A DNA stretch of 64,000 bases from Anodontia alba (Eukaryota; Mollusca; Bivalvia; Lucinida; Lucinidae). The notes below the pieces were generated by a model. The model saw only the letters and a list, made by a program, of their open reading frames with translations. It was not told the DNA's origin and searched no databases. Where the stretch lies: positions 51,191,587-51,255,586 of the forward strand of contig OZ024824.1 of assembly GCA_964016985.1 (NCBI GenBank), read 5' to 3'. The position numbers and the translations under genes were made by a program. Positions 21,573-31,342 of the stretch are shown piece after piece (position 1 is the first letter of the stretch; every line of letters starts with the position of its first letter).

Positions 21573-22905
21573 CGAGGGTCATGCAAAAAGTTCTGTCACT
21601 AATATAATAAACTTAGTTTTATCCCAAGTATATTTTAAAATGCTTCACTGCACTTGAATGGTGCTAACGATACCCGTTTATTTCGTGCAAATTGCTTTCC
21701 AACTGACCGAGTTATTTCAAATTGAAACAGATGCAGTCATATACACTGACCAATTTACTTGTTACATTGGAACATGGACCAGAAGACTGAAATTCGTAGC
21801 TATATTAAATGGCGCATTAGGCTTAATATAGATTCAAAGCAGATATATAATGAATTGTGTGGTATATATGGACCTCAGACCATTTCAATGCGCACAGTTT
21901 TTAGGTGGGTTAAAGCTTTTAAAGCTGGGAAATTTTCTGTTGATGATACCTGTCCTGTAAGGCCTAAAACCTCTGTTACCAAGGCTAACATAGCTGCTGT
22001 AAAGATTGTGGTCGAACAGGATGCACGATTGTCTGTCAAAGCTATAGCTAATTATACTGGCATATCAGAGGGCAGTGTGCAAACAATTCTGAAAAAGCAT
22101 TTGGACCTGAGAAAGGTTTGCGCTAGGTGGGCACCTCATTTGGTCACTGAGGAGCAAAAGACACAATGCCTTAAATGTGCCTGGGAACTTTTGAAAACAT
22201 ACAAAGGCTGTAATAGTCGGGTTATTTCTAACTTGCTAACAGGTGATGAAACCTGGGTGCACATGTTTGAGCCACAAAGAAGGGCTGATAATAAGCAATG
22301 GAAGTGAAAAGATCAAAAACGCCCATGTATTGCCAAGAGAACCATAAGTTCAAAAAAGATGTTGTACGCAATTTTCTTTAATTCAAATGGGCCAGTCGTT
22401 CAAGTGCCTTGTCCATCTGGTCATACAGTCACTGGCCGATTCTACAAGAATTCTGTACTGAAGAAAGTGAAAGAGTTTTACAATAAGAAACGACCAAGCA
22501 AAAGATGGTCAGGAGTCCACCTTTTACATGACAACGCCTCCTCTCATAAGTGTGAGGTTGTTAAGTCTTTTTTGGCTTCTGAAAAGGTGAAAGTTTTAAA
22601 CCATCCACCTTATTCACCTGACCTGAGTCCCTGTGACTTCTTTTTATTTCCAAGGCTTAAGAAAATGCTTTCTGGGAATAAGTATACGTCTAGAAGTTCT
22701 CTTGGCAGCGCTATTTATCAGTGTCTCCAACAGATACCAAAAGAAGACTACATGTATTCATCTGCTTTTTGTGACTGGGTAAAAAGGTTACAAAAATGTG
22801 TTTCAGTAAAGGGGGAATACTTTGAAGGTTTGTAATAAAAATGTTTGATAAAACTAGCACTGAAGTAATCCGAACCCAGTGACAAAACTTTTTGCAGGAC
22901 CCTCG
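21573..22905 (+). mobile_element. mariner transposon of a second family (M3)
   Basis: Inverted ends CGAGGGTCATGCAAAAAGTT / AACTTTTTGCAGGACCCTCG with TA at both borders (21571-21572, 22906-22907); 1333 bp. The first six bases match M1/M2, but the rest of the ends and the transposase differ. It interrupts the DIRS frame between the RNase H and recombinase parts. Confidence 0.93.
21774..22835 (+). pseudogene. mariner transposase with one internal stop (M3)
   Basis: From the ATG at 21774 (MDQKTEIRSYIKWRI) to TAA after GEYFEGL the frame is open except for a single TGA at about 22305-22307 (after ADNKQWK). An upstream in-frame ATG at 21759 is also possible. It has two HTH regions, WVPHL-like RWAPHLVTEEQK, TGDETWVHMFEP, LHDNASSHK and YSPDLSPCDFF; the Asp pair spacing is 34 (DD34D). 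It would catalyse TA-targeted cut-and-paste transposition. One point mutation from an open frame. Confidence 0.9.
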
Positions 22906-22907
22906 TA

Positions 22908-23455
22908 TGAACTTCGATTCAACATCTATACTTTTCAACTTATTAACAATCAGTGGGAAAGTTTCAACAGCAAAACCTTCCAAATCTTGCCATTCATGTT
23001 TGGGAAGTTATCAAATAATAAAGACAAAATTTCGCAAAACATTGCAGATTTGTCTCAATACCATAAAAACATCTGCTCAGAAAGTCTATGATGCAAAATG
23101 GGTCATATACTCCAATTGGTGTCATAGAAAGGTTAATTTGGTCACGACTTCTCTTACTATGACATAGCCAATTTCCTTATATACCTTTTGTTTTCTGAGA
23201 AAAAAATGTTAAATCAGTACTATCAAGGGCTATAGATTCGTGATGCCTAATATATTTTATTTTCAGTCTAGTAATAGAATCAGTTCTAACCCAGTCTTAT
23301 CAGAGTTAAGTAGATCTTTAAATTGCAATGACCAGTACAAAGATCTTTACTCCTAAGGGGATTTACCTTGGGTCTTAATTATCTGCAAAAAGTCCCATAT
23401 CAAACTTTACATGAGGCTGTCAAAATTCATGTTATTATGTTAACAGCCTTGTTTT
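22908..23455 (+). pseudogene. DIRS tyrosine recombinase remnant, N-terminal part, copy 1
   Basis: Aligns by eye with the recombinase region of copy 2 (47600-48140): the KVST..PS block at about 22957, KTSAQKVYDAKWVIYSNWCH at about 23070 (copy 2: STQKPYDAKWILYT), then the segment TVKGYRS-like near 23220. The C-terminal catalytic half is gone; the HINE at 23459 and its neighbour take its place. Confidence 0.7.
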
Positions 23456-23458
23456 ATT

Positions 23459-24996
23459 AGCTCACCTGAGCTATGCTCAGGATGAGCTGTAGTGGTCACT
23501 TTTTGTCCGTCATCTGTCCGTCCGTCTGTGCATCTGTCCATCCATCCGTTAATACTTTCAAACGACAACTCCTCCAAAGCCATTGATGCGATTTGTCCCT
23601 AATTTGGTAAGAATGTTGCTTTGGTTGCGGGGTTTGAAAATAGCTAAAATTATGGTGATCTGGCTCTTGGTTTGGTTGCCATGGCAACAGAAAGCTCTCA
23701 TAGACTTACAGTTGGAAAATGGTTAAATTGCATTTTCTCCATAACCAGTGAAGTGATGTGAACCATATTTGGCAGTTATGATCATCTGATGATTGTCTAC
23801 CCAGTTTATGTGTTTTATGACTAGTGGCCATTTTGTTTGGTTGCCATGGCAACATTCAATTTTGAAAAAGGAATTTTTTAAATGACAACTCCTTCAAAAC
23901 CACTGAAGCAGTATGACTCTAATTTGGTACAAATGTTGCTTGGGTAAGGGCAATCCAAAATAGCTAAAATTATGGTGATCTGCCTCTTGGTTTGGTTGCC
24001 ATGGCAACAGAAAGCTCCCATAGACTTATAATGGGAAAAGGGTTAAATTGTATTTTCTCCATAACCAGTGAAGTGATGTGAGCCATATTTCACATTTATG
24101 ATCATTTGATGATTGCCTACCAAGTTTATATGTTTTTTGACCAGCGGCCATTTTGTTTGGTTGCCATGGTAACATTAAATTCAAAAAAAAAAAAAAATTT
24201 TAAATGACAACTCCTTCAAAACCACTGAAGCAGTATGATTCTAATTTGGTTCAAATGTTGCTTGGGTAAGGGCAATTCAAAATAGCTAAAATTGGGGTGA
24301 TCTGCCTCTTGGTTTGGTTGCCATGGTAACAGAAAGCTCCTTTAGACTTATAATGGGAAACTAGTTAAATTGCATTTTCTCCATAACCAGTGAAGTGATG
24401 TAAACCATATTTGACAGTTATGGTCATTAGATAATTGTTTACCCAGTTTATATGTTTTATGACCAGTGGCCATTTTGTTTGGTTGCCATGGCGACATTAA
24501 ATTTTAAAAAAAGGAATTCTTTAAATGACAACTCCTTCAAAAACCACTGAAGCTCTAGGACTCTTATTTGGTACAAATGTTGCTTGGCCAAGGACAATTC
24601 AAAATAGTGAAAAGTTTGGCAGTCTGCCTCTTGGTTTGGTTGCCATGGCAACAGAAAGCTCCCATAGACTTATAATGGGAAAATGGTTAAATTGCACTTG
24701 CCCCATAAACAGTGAAGTGATGTGAGCCATATTTGACAGTTATGATGATTGTCTACCCAGTTTATATGTTATATGACCAGTGGCCATTTTGTTTGGTTGC
24801 CACTGCAACATTCAATTTTGAAAAAAGGACTTTTTCAAATGACAACTTCGAAACCACTGAAGCAGTATGACTTTAATTTGGTACAAAAGTTGCTTGAATA
24901 AAGGTAGTTCAAAATAGCTAAAATCATTGTGGTCTGCCTTTTGGTTTGGTTGCCATGGGGACAGAAAGCTCCCATTGACTTACAATGGGAAAATGT
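23459..24996 (+). mobile_element. Helentron-like element (family A head), 3' truncated
   Basis: The 5' hairpin AGCTCACCTGAGC / GCTCAGGATGAGCT at 23459-23488 is followed by a GTCCGTCCGTC tract. Then come about four units of roughly 320 bp, marked by AATGACAACTCCTTCAAAAC, GGTTTGGTTGCCATGGCAAC and CCAGTGAAGTGATGTGA. No 3' hairpin or CTCTTGTTT end is found; another element's sequence begins at about 24997. Confidence 0.7.
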
Positions 24997-25270
24997 TTTT
25001 TTATGCCTCACCACAAAAAGTGGCAAGTGTATTGTTATACTGTCCGAAATTTTGATTGTCCATCTGTCTGTCCGTGCGAACATCCAAGGTTTAGGGGCTG
25101 TTTTTGGGCTATTTTGGACATAATTATGAGGTATTTTGAGGTTTATTTAGCCACTGCAGATATGCATTTGTTATGCATTATTTTTTCAATTCTGTCATTG
25201 CAACTAATGAAAGGATCATCATTTAAGTAGTTCTTGGTTTTGAAGAAGAATAATGTGTTTTTTATACATT
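24997..25270. mobile_element. Chimeric HINE fragment
   Basis: The left part (TTATGCCTCACCACAAAAAG, then TGG, with a CCAC/GTGG hairpin, then GTCCATCTGTCTGTCCGTG) looks like the head of another subfamily. The right part (25140-25255) is the reverse complement of the 3' subterminal zone of the element at 54583 (compare 56765-56890), sharing TAGCCACTGCAGA, TGTTATGCA and CATTGCAACTAATGAAA. Two partial elements in opposite orientation have been joined. Confidence 0.6.
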
Positions 25271-25485
25271 CTTCTTCTTCAAATTATTATTTTTTGGTTG
25301 AGGGGCTACCTAATGCCTAAGAAAACTGCCAGCCTCCAGTCCAATATACATATGATTAAGGTAATTAACAGCTTAGAGATATGTTATAAGTGAATCTAGA
25401 TCATTCTTAAGAATATATTACAGAATGTATCTGATTCCTTAGAGTTTCCTGAGTCTTAAACCAGAAGTTAAGTGAATCTAATATA

Positions 25486-26825
25486 CGAGGGATTTTCGAA
25501 ATGAATTGCTTATTGTCCTCTAGCTCGATACCCACGTAGGGCACGATAAAAACCAATACATGCCTGTATAGGGCTATTCAATATCTACACAATGGTGTAT
25601 AAATGTACATGTTAGACTAAGTGTAAGACATAAAATTTGCCATTTGAATACACGCAGTCATTGACCACTGCAGTAAAAATGGTTGGTAGAAGCGTCGACA
25701 AAAAAGATGAAATACGGGCTTACGTCAAAGCTCGCTCAAAACTTGGTTGTTCTTTAAAGAAGCTGATGACTGAAATTTCTACTGCTTTTGGACCTTCTTG
25801 TGTGTCTTATGACACAGTTCGGCGGTGAAAAAAGAAATTTGAGTCTGGTGTAGAGTCCATCAAAAATGCACCGAAATCAGGTAGGCCAAAATCTGCATCT
25901 CGTAAAGAAATCGTTTCCAAAATAAAGGAAATCATTGAAGGAGATGCCAGATTTACAGTTCGTGATATTGCACGAAAGGTAGGCATATCACTATCAACGG
26001 TTCACCTTATTTTGAAGAAGCATTTGAAAGTCAGAAAGATTTCTGCTAGATGGGTGCCACATCTGTTGACTGACGAGCAAAAGAGGCAACCGGTTAAAGT
26101 GGCCAAAAAGCTGCTTCAAATGTTTCCAAAATATAACAAAAAGCAGTTTGCCAATGTCGTCACAGGTGATGAAACCTGGGTCCATTATTTTGAGCCCGTC
26201 AGAAAGGTTAGCAATAAGATCTGGGCCACTAAACACAGCAAACGCCCAATAATTGCCAAACGTTCTTTGAGTACAAAGAAGGTTTTGTATGCAATCTTCT
26301 TCTCTGGTGAAGGAGTCGCAATAAAAGTGCCAGTGAAAAAGGGCAAAAGCATCACCGGAAAGTACTACAAAGACGTAGTACTGAAGAAACTGAAAAAGTA
26401 TTATCAGAAACGACGCCCTGCCACTGGTTTTAAACATATCCATCTTCTACATGACAATGCCCCAGCTCATACCTCCGCAATAGTTACGGCGTTTTTGAAG
26501 AAAGAAAAAGTAACTGTTTTGCCTCACCCCCCGTATTCCCCAGACCTTGCCCCATGTGATTTCTTTTTGTTTCCGAAATTGAAAGCATTCCTTGCTGGGC
26601 GGAAATACCAGTCCCGACAGGCACTTGGATCTGCCATTCATCAGTACCTTATTACTGTGCCCAAATCAGCGTACCGTGACGCCTTCAAGAAGTGGATATA
26701 TCGGCTGAAACTTTGCATTTCTAGCCACGGGGAGTACTTCAAGGGCATGAAATGCGTACTTTTGGGCTAACTTGAAATTTGAAGTCTCCAGATAGAAATA
26801 AGCAATTCATTTCGAACATCCCTCG
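25486..26825 (+). mobile_element. mariner transposon (copy M2, sister of M1)
   Basis: Ends CGAGGGATTTTCGAAATGAA / TTCATTTCGAACATCCCTCG with TA on both sides; 1340 bp. Nearly identical to M1 but in the opposite orientation. It lies in the DIRS 3' non-coding region. Confidence 0.93.
25679..26770 (+). pseudogene. mariner transposase with one internal TGA (M2)
   Basis: From MVGRSVDKKDEIRAYVK to the TAA at 26768-26770 the frame is continuous except for one TGA (25826-25828) after YDTVRR. M1 has the same TGA at the same codon. The Asp triad motifs (TGDETWVHYFEP, LHDNAPAHTS, YSPDLAPCDFF) are intact with 34-residue spacing. The normal terminal TGA after FKGMK is changed to TGC, adding CVLLG. The shared stop means both copies come from a source that already carried it, or that the codon is tolerated. 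Confidence 0.92.
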
Positions 26826-26878
26826 TATATACTAGTGTTAGAATTTGGGGAGCTATGACCTCCTAATCTACAAATTTT

Positions 26879-26952
26879 AGCACATTATCCATAGGTTAAT
26901 GTATTATGAAGTTAATACGAAGTTTTTATAGTAAAACATATTTTAACAAGTA
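26879..26952. repeat. DIRS internal complementary region, copy 1
   Basis: The first half (CACATTATCCATAGGTTAAT, then GTATTATGAAGTTAA) is the complement of the left outer end at 16031-16064. The second half (GAAGTTTTTATAGTAAAACA, then TATTTTAACAAGTA) is the complement of the right outer end near 29370-29407. It continues after the MITE at 29154-29175. In DIRS elements this region templates the missing termini through a circular intermediate. Confidence 0.8.
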
Positions 26953-29153
26953 CAGTTGACTCTCGCTGTCTCGACCTCACTTATCTCGAATAACCGCTTA
27001 TCTTGAAGTGAAAATCTGGTCCCTACCTAAACATGAAAATCTAACAACATGTAAAAAATATTGTGGAAAAGAGGAACCTAAGGAGCAATTTCTCCTCTTT
27101 TCCCACAATATTTTCAATATATCTCCAAGAGTCCAATTACATATATATTTGTTAAATGTGGTTAATTATACCCCCGACATACAAAATATGTGGGGGTATA
27201 TAGTTTTCGCTTTTCCGTTCGTTCGTTCATACGTACGTTCGTTCGTTCGTCTTTCCGTCACAGGGTCAAAGTTTTTGCGTTAAAGTTTATAAGACCTCAT
27301 ATTTTGAAGACCCTTTGATGGATTTCATTCATATTTGGCATGATGGTAGATATAGGTCTAAAGTTTTTATCAGCACCATCCCCACCCCGGGGGTGACCTT
27401 GGGGTCAAGGTCACGGACTTAGAATTTTCATAAAAAAGTCAGCTTTTTGTATTTAAGTTTATATAGCTATATCATCAAGACCCTTGAGGAATTTCATTTA
27501 TATTTGACATGTTGCTAGATATCGGCCTAGAGTCTTACTCCGCATGATCCCCACCCAGGGTGTGACCGAGGTCAAGGTCACGAACTTAGAATTTTCATAT
27601 AAAAGTAAAAATTTTTGCGTTTAAGTTTATATAGCCATATCATCAAGACCTTTTGTTAAATTTCAGTATACCCTAATTGAAAGGTCCAGCGGATATAGCT
27701 ATCAGCAAGGAATCTGTTCATCTGTCCCTTCATCCGTTGAAGCATTATTCATTCATACTTTATTTTTGTCTTAGGGTCAAAGTTTTTACGTTAAAGTTTA
27801 TAAGACCTCATATTTTGAAGACCCTTTGATGTATTTCATTCATATTTGGCATGATGGTAGATATAGGTCTAAAGTTTCTATCGGCACCATCCTCACCCCA
27901 GGGGTGACCTTTGGGTCAAGATCACGGACTTAGAATTTTCATAAAAATGTCAAAATTTTTGTTTTTAAGTTTATATAGCTGTATCATCAAGACCCTTGTG
28001 GAATTTCATTTATATCTGACATGTTGTTATATATTGGCCTAGAGTCTTACTCCACATGATCCCCACCCCGGGTGTGACCAAGGTCAAGGTCACGAACTTA
28101 GAAGTTTCATTTAAAAGTAAAAGTTTTTGCGTTTAAGTTTATATAGCCATATCATCAAGACCTTTTGTTAAATTTTATTATCCCCTAACTGAAAGGTTGA
28201 GTGGATATAGCTATCAGCAAGGAATCTGTTTGTCTGTCTGTCCATCAGTTGAAGCATTATTCGTTCATACTTTATTTTTGTCTTAGGGTCAAAGTTTTTA
28301 CGTTAAAGTTTATAAGACCTTATATTTCATTCATGTTTGGCTTGATGGTAGATATAGGGCTTAAGTTTTTATCAGCACCAACCCTATCCCGGGGAATAAC
28401 CTTGGGGTCAAGGTCACGGACTTAGAATTTTCGTAAATAAGTCAAAATTTTTGTGTTTATGTTTATATAGCTATACCATCAAGACCCTTTGAGGAATTTC
28501 ATTTATATTTTACATATTGATATATAGGTCTAGAGTTTTACTCAGCATCATCCTTATCCTGGGGTATGACCTTGAGGTCAAGGTCACAGACTTAGAAATT
28601 TCATATATAAGTAAAAAAAAATTGCATCTAAGTTTATTTAGCTATATTATGAAGACCCTTTTGTTGGTTTCATTAATATTAAGCATGATGGTATATATAG
28701 GTCTAAAGTTTTTCTCGGCACCATCCCCAAGCTGGGGCATGGCTTTTAAGTCAAGGTCACAGACTTTTCATACAAATGTCATTTTTGCTGATATTATAAA
28801 GACTGATTGATTTCACTGGTATGTGGTGATAGTTATAGGGTTTAAAAGTTTTATTTAGCTCAATCCCTGCACCTGTGCCTGACCTTTGAGGTCAAGGGCT
28901 TCATATTATGTGTGATTGAATTTTTTCAATGTTATAACATAGCATACAACTGCCATCTCCAGAGTCAAAGCTACATACTTTGTGCTCTTTAAAAAGTGGC
29001 AGTAGCGCTGGTGGGGGGTATACGTGCCCCACTGGGCACTTTGTCTAGTTGAATTAGTTTTTCCTCAATTCTGCAAATCTGATATGTCAAAGTATGGATA
29101 TCTTGAAGTATTTCAGAGAGTCCCTTGGAATTCGAGATAACGAGAGTCAACTG
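26953..29153. mobile_element. pogo/Tigger-like MITE, interrupted by a HINE
   Basis: The left end CAGTTGACTCTCGCTGTCTC and the right end GAGATAACGAGAGTCAACTG are inverted, with TA duplicated outside. It is the same family as the uninterrupted 334-bp copy at 31617. Without the HINE at 27167-29048 it is about 320 bp. Confidence 0.85.
27167..29048 (+). mobile_element. Helentron-like element (family E), nested in the MITE
   Basis: The 5' hairpin ATACCCCCGACAT / ATATGTGGGGGTAT at 27168-27199 is followed by a CGTTCGTTCGT tract. Three units of about 500 bp carry the marks GGTCAAAGTTTTTACGTTAA, GACCTTGGGGTCAAGGTCAC and GGATATAGCTATCAGCAAGG. The 3' hairpin GTGCCCCACTGGGCAC plus TTTGTCTAG ends at 29048. 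The intact sister MITE at 31617 gives the empty site and places both ends in a T/A-rich stretch without clear target duplication. Confidence 0.75.
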
Positions 29154-29199
29154 TAATACTTAACCTATAGATAAAAGATTGCCCTCCTCCCTCCCCACT

Positions 29200-29407
29200 T
29201 TGTTTGCTCAGTTATATTGTTTAATGCTACAATGAAACTGAACGCTTGATCAAAACAGCGGGAAAGGTGACGTCATACAGGTATGCCTCAAGGGACCTTC
29301 TGGTTTAAGACAAGCCGTTTTTCCATGGAAGGTTTAAGTATAGAAGAGAATAGAACATTATCCATAGGTTTAGTATTACTTGTTAAAATTGTTTTATTAT
29401 ATAAACT
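29200..29407 (-). repeat. Right inverted terminal repeat of DIRS copy 1
   Basis: Reads GGGAAAGGTGACGTCATACA, GGTATGCCTCAAGGGACC, CCATGGAAGGTTTAAGTATA and ATTATCCATAGG, the inverse of the left end. It is bordered on the right by minisatellite at about 29408. Confidence 0.8.
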
Positions 29408-30235
29408 TCATTTTAGTCAAGTGAGTGAGTCTGCGCAAGCGGTTAAATCAGGTGAAGGAGTCTGCGCAAGGCTGATTCAATCAGGTGATTGAGTTTGTGC
29501 AACGCTGTTTCAATCAGGTGAGTGAGTCTGTGCTGGACTGATTTTAATAAGTTGAGTGAGTCAGGTGAGTGAGTCTGTGCCAAGCTGATTCATTCAGGTA
29601 ATTGAGTTTGTGCAAAGCTGATCCTTTCAGTTGAGTGAGTCTGTGCAAGGCTTTTTCAGTCAGGTGAATGAGTTTGTGCAAGGCTGTTTCAATCAGGTGA
29701 GTAAGTCTGTGCTGGACTTATTTTAATAAGTTGAGAGAGTCTGTGCAAGGCTGTTTCAATCAGGTGAGTGAGTCTGTGAAAGGCTGTTTCAATCAGGTGA
29801 GTGAGTCTGTGCTGGACTTATTTTAATAAGTTGAGTGAGTCTGTGCAAGGCTGTTTCAGTTAGGTGAGTGAGTCTGTGCCAGTCTTTTTCAGTCAGGTAA
29901 GTTAGTCTGTGCCAAGCTGATTCATTCAGGTAATGAGTTTGTTTGATTCTTTTAGTTGAGTGAGTCTGTGCTGGACTTATTTTAATAAGTTGAGTGAGAC
30001 TGTGCAAGGCTGTTTCAATCATGTGGGTGAATCTGTGCCAGTCTGTTTCAGTCAGGTAAGTGGGTCTGTACCAAGCTGATTCTTTCAGGTAATGAGTTTG
30101 TTTGATTCATTTAGTTGAGTGAGTCTGTGCAAGGCTGTTTCAATCAGGTGAGAGAGTCTGTGCTGGACTGATTTTTTTAATAAGTTGAGTGTCTGCAAGG
30201 CTGTGTCAATCAGTTGAGTGGGTCTGTTCAAGGCT
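29408..30235. repeat. 33-bp minisatellite, block 9
   Basis: About 25 units. A recurrent higher-order variant, GTGCTGGACTTATTTTAATA followed by AGTTGAG, is specific to the blocks right of the DIRS element. Confidence 0.9.
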
Positions 30236-30340
30236 ATTTCCATGGAAGGTTTAAGTACAGAAGAGAATAGCACATTATCCATAGGTTAAGTATTACTTGT
30301 TAAAATATGTTTTATTATAAAAACTTCATTTTAGTCAAGT
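30236..30340 (-). mobile_element. Isolated DIRS right-end fragment
   Basis: CCATGGAAGGTTTAAGTACA and the following ATTATCCATAGGTTAAGTAT repeat the last ~100 bp of DIRS copy 1. The same minisatellite variants follow on its right as at 29408. The simplest reading is a local duplication of 29320-30235 or part of it. Confidence 0.8.
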
Positions 30341-31080
30341 GAGTGAGTCTGTGCAAGCAGTTCAATCAGGTGAGGGAGTCTGCGCAAGGCTGATTCAATC
30401 AGGTGATTTGAGTTTGTGCAATGCTGTTTCAATCAGGTGAGTGAGTCTGTACCAAGCTGATTCATTCAGGTAATTGAGTTTGAGCAAAGCTGATCCTTTT
30501 AGTTGAGCGAGTCTGTGCAAGGCTGTTTCAATCAGGTGAATGAGTCTGTGCAAGGCTGTTTCAATCAGGTGAGTGAGTCTGTGCAAGGCTGTTGCAGTCA
30601 GGTGAGTGAGTCTGTGCAATGCTGTTTCAATCAGGTGAGTGAGTCTGTGCAAGGCTGTTTCAATCAGGTAAGTGAGTCTGTGCTGGATTGATTTTAATAA
30701 GTTGAGTGAGTCAGGTAAGAGAGTCTGTGCCACACTTATTCATTCAGATTTGTGCAAAGCTGATCCTTTTAGTTGAGTGAGTCTGTGCTGGACTTATTTT
30801 AATAAGTTGAATGATCTGTGCAAGGCTGCTTCAGTCAGGTGAATGAGTCTGTGCTGGACTGATTTTTTAATAAGGAGTGGGTCTACAAGGCTGTTTCAGT
30901 CAGTTAAGTGGGTCTATGCTAGGCTGTTTAAATAAGGTGAGTGCATCTGTGCAAGGCTGTCTCTGTCATGTGAGTGAGTCTTTGCTAGGCTGTTTCAATC
31001 AGGTGAGTGAGTCTGGGTAAGACTGTATCAGTCAGGTGAGTGAGTCTCTGCAAGGCTATTTTCAATTATATGAGTGGGGC
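30341..31080. repeat. 33-bp minisatellite, block 10
   Basis: About 22 units, the most regular being 30503-30690 with six near-perfect copies. Ends about 110 bp before the second OCRL exon. Confidence 0.92.
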
Positions 31081-31187
31081 ATTTGTTTCAAAAAAGGGAT
31101 AAGCAAAAACAACAACAAAATAATGTTGTGATTTCACACAAATTTCTTAAGTTGAGAGTACAGAAACTTTCCTTGACCATTGTACAG

Positions 31188-31315
31188 CTGGTAGTATCCA
31201 TTCCATTGCTGAATCATTGTTGCTATTCCTCGAGTGTCTTCCTGAGCCAGTGATACCTTTCCAGTATTACTATGAATGTATGAATTGTTCCAATAATTAT
31301 CTACTAGCTAAACAG
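31188..31315 (+). CDS. OCRL: OCRL/INPP5B-like exon (RhoGAP-like domain, part 2)
   Basis: A 128-bp exon between the acceptor ACCATTGTACAG and the donor AACAG/GTAAGT. After two bases that complete a split codon it reads GSIHSIAESLLLFLECLPEP, then VIPFQYYYECMNCSNNYLLA and KQ. The 'HS.AE.LLLFLE.LPEPVI' core is diagnostic for the RhoGAP-like domain of OCRL/INPP5B phosphatases, where it forms helices of the GTPase-binding module. This module lacks the catalytic arginine of true RhoGAPs in the known family. The next exon (beginning with the VI..LP..HRNVF region in relatives) is not found to 64000, so the downstream intron exceeds 32.6 kb. The exon itself shows no lesion. Confidence 0.9.
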
Positions 31316-31342
31316 GTAAGTTGCAATGTCTGTTGTGTGTTT

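Larger units (their letters stand above)
16031..29407 (+). mobile_element. DIRS-type tyrosine-recombinase retrotransposon, copy 1 (decayed, nested)
   Basis: Inverted terminal repeats (left 16031-16170, right about 29200-29407) and an internal region complementary to both outer ends (26879-26952 plus 29154-29175) are the DIRS1 hallmark. In order it holds remnants of gag (about 18860-19966), reverse transcriptase and RNase H (about 19967-21510) and the N-terminal part of a tyrosine recombinase (about 22908-23455). It is heavily interrupted: mariners at 17070, 21573 and 25486, HINE sequence at 23459-25270, and a Tigger-like MITE with a nested HINE at 26953-29153. It is inserted in the 33-bp minisatellite. 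Without insertions it is roughly 5.5-6 kb. Confidence 0.8.
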
